A DNA stretch of 27,412 bases. It comes from UBA4660 sp034408895. Lineage in GTDB: Bacteria; Bacteroidota; Bacteroidia; Flavobacteriales_D; Sanyastnellaceae. Position numbers and translations under genes: made by a program. The DNA lies in assembly GCA_034408895.1 (NCBI GenBank), contig JAWXCI010000035.1:1-27412 (forward strand), written 5' to 3'. This document shows, piece by piece, positions 24,515 through 27,412 of this stretch; the first letter of the stretch is position 1; every line of letters starts with the position of its first letter. The notes below the pieces were generated by a model. The model had not been told where the DNA came from. It did no database searches and worked only from the letters and a program-made list of their open reading frames with translations.

Positions 24515-26734
24515 TTAATTTTTATCCCTTACCACATGCACATATCCTTCGTGGCTGATGGTTTCGGTGTGGCAAAGAATACGGTATTCCACTAAGTAGT
24601 AATAGACTCCTGCTGAAACATCATCTCCGTTAAAATGACCATCCCATCCGGTTTTGTTTGTGCTTTCATACATGAGCACACCCCATCGGTCGTAAACTTT
24701 GAGTGAGAAAAAATCCAATAAGTCAAAAACGGTTTTGCCATCTATCAGCAGTTCGTCTTCGTGAGGATCGAAAGGACGCAGGCGTTCGTTCTTGTTATCG
24801 CTGTTAGTTGAAATGATGTTGGGCATACGCAGGTCGAGATCAGGGATGAAGTCCCCGTACTCCACCTCGAAGACGGTGGTTTCCGTCACATCGCACACTT
24901 CGTTGTAAATGGTAAGCGTAACAAGATAACTGTCCTCTTCATCATAAGTATAAATGACTTGTTCTGTGGTGTCAGTTCCGCCATCGCCCAAATCCCACCA
25001 CAACGATGTTATGCCTGCTCCCGTAAACTGGAAAACAAACGCGGAGTCACCTGCACAGACCAATGGTTCGTTAACGTTATATGTCAGCTCCAGTGGATTC
25101 TCATCACTCACCCAAACTTCTATGGATTGTGAATCGCTGCATCCATTGGCATCAGCACAAGTGTAGGTGGCTGTGAACGTTCCGTATTCAGGATAAGTGA
25201 AAACAGGTTCCAATGCTGTGCTTGTATCTCCGTTTCCTGGCAATCCGAAATCCCAGGAACCTGACTGGCAATTTTCAGAATTGTTTTCAAACGAAATGAT
25301 GTAACCCGAACAAGGTTCAGAACCCACGCCAATAGATACAACGGGCAAGATGGGTACATCAATTTGCTGGACAAGGTCCAACTCACAATTATGGTTTACA
25401 ATAGTGACTTGAGCATTGGCAATGCCGGCAGTGCTTAAGCCAAATGGCGTTGGATTTTCCAGCGTTGCTGAAGCAGGATTTGCACCGGCTGGAAAATCCC
25501 AGAAGAATGTGGCCTCATTATCATAACTGCCGCTCAAATCAAAATCGAAAAACATTTGTCCATCCTCACAATAAGAATCCGTGAGCGATATCTCTCCATC
25601 CAGCGGAGGATATACCGCAATGGTTTGAGTGGCCGTATCGGAACAGGTGGCTCCAGGTTCGGCTATGAGTGTAATAGTGTAAAGCCCGGGATCAGCAAAA
25701 GTGTATTCGGGTTCGAAGAGCGATGTGGTGTCCGTTTCAATTTCTTCCACCCCAAAGTCCCACCAGAAGTCATTGGCAGAAATACTGTTGTTGACAAAAT
25801 CAATGGTCATTCCAATGCAAGGCTCTATGACAGGAATGGCTGCAATAAAAACCGTGGCGCAGGGAAGCACTTGTATCATGTAATCACGCTTTATAGCATT
25901 GATGGGAACACCATCGCGCCACTCGGTGGCACATATGGCATAGACGAATTTCCCGGCAAGTGTTGGTGTACCGGTGAGCCATCCTGTAACAGGATCAATA
26001 GAGAACGCAGGACTGGATTCTATGGGATAAGGGTCATTGTAGCCCGTTGCCCAGGTTACACCTATCGGCACCCAGGTAGCCAATGGTGTGGGTTGGGGAT
26101 TGAATGCATCGGCACCGTGCAATGGCAGGCAAAATTCATAAGAGAGAGAGTCACCATCAAGATCGGTGGCCGAATGATCCATGGTGAATTGATGATCGGC
26201 ACAAAACAACGAAGGAGGAATGTTGGTAAAAACTGCACTGCTGTTGGAGCCAGTTGTTTCTGCTGAGCCGGGCACATGCGTGTGGCATGTCATGCCTTGG
26301 TCTTCCGGGATATTGAGGTTGATAATAGCAGGACTGCGGCAGCAGCGCACATACACTAAATCGTATCCTGTAACATTAAGTGGAAGTGTGGCGGTTATGA
26401 TATAGATACACTCTTCGATACACACATCGGGAGGAAGCACCAGGCACGGATTCTCAATGCCATAAGGAATTTGTGTAACGGTAGCGGTTGCGAGTGGAAT
26501 GCTGAGTGTCTGTTGCCAATTATTGTCAGCGTAAATCCCGATGTATGCCGGATCATCGAAACCGGTCATGTTCACATTGTCCGGCCCGCAGTCGCGGTAA
26601 ATCTTTAGTGTAATTTCATATTGACTGGTGCCCAGATATTGGTAAGTCATTTCACCGCCCACAATATGTGTAGCGTTTATATCAAGTGTGAACAATGATG
26701 CGAGCAGAAAAACAGTGTGCTTGAAGTACTTCAT
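24515..26734 (-). CDS. PKD-domain surface protein with gliding-motility-type C-terminal domain
   Basis: A 739-residue protein from Met 26734 (MKYFKHTVFLLASLFTLDINA signal peptide). The in-frame Met 23 codons upstream lacks a signal context. The mature protein begins THIVGGEMTYQYLG, then ITLKIYRDCG, an N-terminal module common in large Bacteroidota surface proteins. About four PKD-like domains follow, marked by FWWDFGV, then FFWDFPAGA, then GSWDFGLPG, then LWWDLGDGG. The C-terminus PNIISTNSDNKNE, then LKVYDRWGVLMYES, then GWDGHFNGDDVSAGVYYYLVEY is the gliding-motility-associated (CHU_C, T9SS type B) sorting domain. It is exported by T9SS and held at the surface. It probably has an adhesive role; the ligand is unknown. 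Confidence 0.92.
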   Translation of the reverse strand: MKYFKHTVFLLASLFTLDINATHIVGGEMTYQYLGTSQYEITLKIYRDCGPDNVNMTGFDDPAYIGIYADNNWQQTLSIPLATATVTQIPYGIENPCLVLPPDVCIEECIYIITATLPLNVTGYDLVYVRCCRSPAIINLNIPEDQGMTCHTHVPGSAETTGSNSSAVFTNIPPSLFCADHQFTMDHSATDLDGDSLSYEFCLPLHGADAFNPQPTPLATWVPIGVTWATGYNDPYPIESSPAFSIDPVTGWLTGTPTLAGKFVYAICATEWRDGVPINAIKRDYMIQVLPCATVFIAAIPVIEPCIGMTIDFVNNSISANDFWWDFGVEEIETDTTSLFEPEYTFADPGLYTITLIAEPGATCSDTATQTIAVYPPLDGEISLTDSYCEDGQMFFDFDLSGSYDNEATFFWDFPAGANPASATLENPTPFGLSTAGIANAQVTIVNHNCELDLVQQIDVPILPVVSIGVGSEPCSGYIISFENNSENCQSGSWDFGLPGNGDTSTALEPVFTYPEYGTFTATYTCADANGCSDSQSIEVWVSDENPLELTYNVNEPLVCAGDSAFVFQFTGAGITSLWWDLGDGGTDTTEQVIYTYDEEDSYLVTLTIYNEVCDVTETTVFEVEYGDFIPDLDLRMPNIISTNSDNKNERLRPFDPHEDELLIDGKTVFDLLDFFSLKVYDRWGVLMYESTNKTGWDGHFNGDDVSAGVYYYLVEYRILCHTETISHEGYVHVVRDKN

Positions 26735-26935
26735 GATTTTGATCTGGTTAAAAAGAAGGTGGGGCAGAGATACAACATTCTCAACTAAAGTATGCGCATG
26801 CAAACCTGAGATAGGTGATTGACTGCATCGAAAGGTGAAACGTTGCCCTGATATATTTCCATCTCCTTTACTCCATCGTACCCATCTTCATAACCGCCCC
26901 TCCCCGCACAGAAAAAGCCCACTAAAAAAGCGGAC

Positions 26936-27109
26936 GTCTTAAAAGGTGCGTTTGTTCAGCATTTATTCTTCTTGGAGTTGGCAACAAAAAAGAAACTGGA
27001 TGTGGGGGAATGTTGCCCAACACACGTTTTGTCCCATCCCTCCCCTTCCCAAAGGGGAGGGATGGGACTTCGAGTAAGCTGTCCGATCATTTCCGAGGCC
27101 TTTTAAGAC
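26936..27109. repeat. Small element bounded by an 11-bp inverted repeat (possible MITE or IS relic)
   Basis: GTCTTAAAAGG (26936-26946) recurs inverted as CCTTTTAAGAC (27099-27109). The outer context GAGGC/GCCTC at the right end resembles ends and terminators of insertion sequences. There is no transposase frame inside, only a GC hairpin. Confidence 0.35.
27031..27068. repeat. Perfect 17-bp hairpin
   Basis: GTCCCATCCCTCCCCTT pairs perfectly with AAGGGGAGGGATGGGAC around a CCCA loop. There is no T-run on either side, so it is not a standard terminator. It looks like a REP-type palindromic unit. The rest of 26735-27279 holds no convincing gene. Confidence 0.75.
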
Positions 27110-27279
27110 AGCCTCTTATTGCTTTTCAGCTGGCCCCTTCATTTTCGGAGCCATGATAGCCAACTCTTGAAGCAATAGTTTACTTGCATTTGTGTCTGAT
27201 GTTTAGATGAGGCCATAGTAGGGCAAGTTTTTAAGGGTGTTTATGCATGCGCAAAATGGTTTGTATTCCGTAACTTTCT

Positions 27280-27412
27280 TTAAGCAGCATCATCCTGATG
27301 CCTAGCAACATTTTCCGGTTCTTCAGTTTTTCTTTCCGATACCTCAGCAGCTATTTTCGGTTCGTCAGTGTCTATTTCCGATTCGTTAGCAACTATTTCC
27401 GATTCGTTAGCA
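27280..27412 (-). CDS. C-terminal tail of a gene with 7-residue repeats (partial)
   Basis: The minus strand is open from the window end to a TAA at 27280-27282. It encodes acidic heptads ANESEIV, ANESEID, TDEPKIA, AEVSERK, TEEPENV and a closing ARHQDDAA. At DNA level these are 21-bp units: the two nearest the window end are almost identical, and the others increasingly diverged toward the stop. The body of the protein is outside the window, so no function can be given. A highly charged, probably disordered or coiled tail is implied. Confidence 0.6.
   Translation of the reverse strand, partial: ANESEIVANESEIDTDEPKIAAEVSERKTEEPENVARHQDDAA

Noticed and set aside
25556..26266. 236-residue plus-strand open frame opposite the PKD protein
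   Set aside because: The minus strand has PKD and gliding-type C-terminal motifs. The plus frame is Gly/Arg-rich shadow translation without family motifs.
1..27412. tRNA or rRNA genes
   Set aside because: Looked for TPsiC-loop-like GTTCRANTC with matching acceptor arms and for rRNA signature stretches; none seen.

Overview
The window is chromosomal DNA from a member of the Bacteroidota. It is most likely an environmental Flavobacteriales-like or Sphingobacteriales-like organism, though the exact lineage cannot be fixed by eye. The evidence is a SusC/SusD pair, several secreted proteins with type IX secretion (T9SS) C-terminal sorting domains, a gliding-motility-type C-terminal domain protein, a PUR/DUF3276 protein, an S23-type four-helix-bundle protein, no Shine-Dalgarno pattern, and promoters of the TTG-N20-TAnnTTTG type. 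TAG and TAA terminate intact genes here, so the standard bacterial code is in use.

Region 1 (1-6.9 kb) is accessory and decaying. It holds a possible upstream gene tail with a strong terminator, a truncated and frameshifted remnant of a T9SS protein (287-842, minus), and a 5.1 kb gene for a giant secreted Cys-rich protein (938-6034). That protein has 12 beta-type modules alternating with 20 short GCTD...DDGSC repeats, then a dockerin-like pair. An in-frame TAG splits it exactly between modules 6 and 7. Next come an eroded ParE-type toxin-antitoxin pair (antitoxin out of frame at its ATG, toxin with an in-frame TAA) and the 3' tail of a second ABC-F gene.

Region 2 (6.9-9.5 kb, minus) has an intact YbiT-like ABC-F protein and a secreted choice-of-anchor-J/T9SS protein. 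Region 3 (9.8-16.2 kb, plus) is a peptide-uptake-like locus: SusC, a four-helix-bundle gene wedged in between, SusD, and a T9SS-exported S51 peptidase resembling cyanophycinase. I infer a locus for extracellular polypeptide (perhaps cyanophycin) breakdown and uptake. Region 4 (16.2-22.4 kb, minus) has a broken small T9SS gene, ligA with an overlapping outer-membrane protein gene, a PlsC-like acyltransferase, and a lemA-TPM-TPM operon. Region 5 (22.5-27.4 kb) has the PUR-family protein, queE, a roughly 700-base mostly non-coding stretch, a PKD/gliding-motility C-terminal protein, and the tail of a minus-strand gene with 21-bp (7-residue) repeats running off the end.

The most unusual signal is a set of degenerate tandem arrays, all with a 7-nt period: 12867-12950, 14799-14861, 20298-20399, 24344-24428, and, in reverse orientation, 13406-13475. 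The last encodes the lipoprotein signal peptide of SusD. Three arrays share one generalised word (RGNAGNA). They recall the heptanucleotide STRR repeats of cyanobacteria and cluster around the four-helix-bundle gene. Decayed genes are confined to accessory functions while housekeeping genes are intact, which argues that most of the breaks are real rather than sequencing error.
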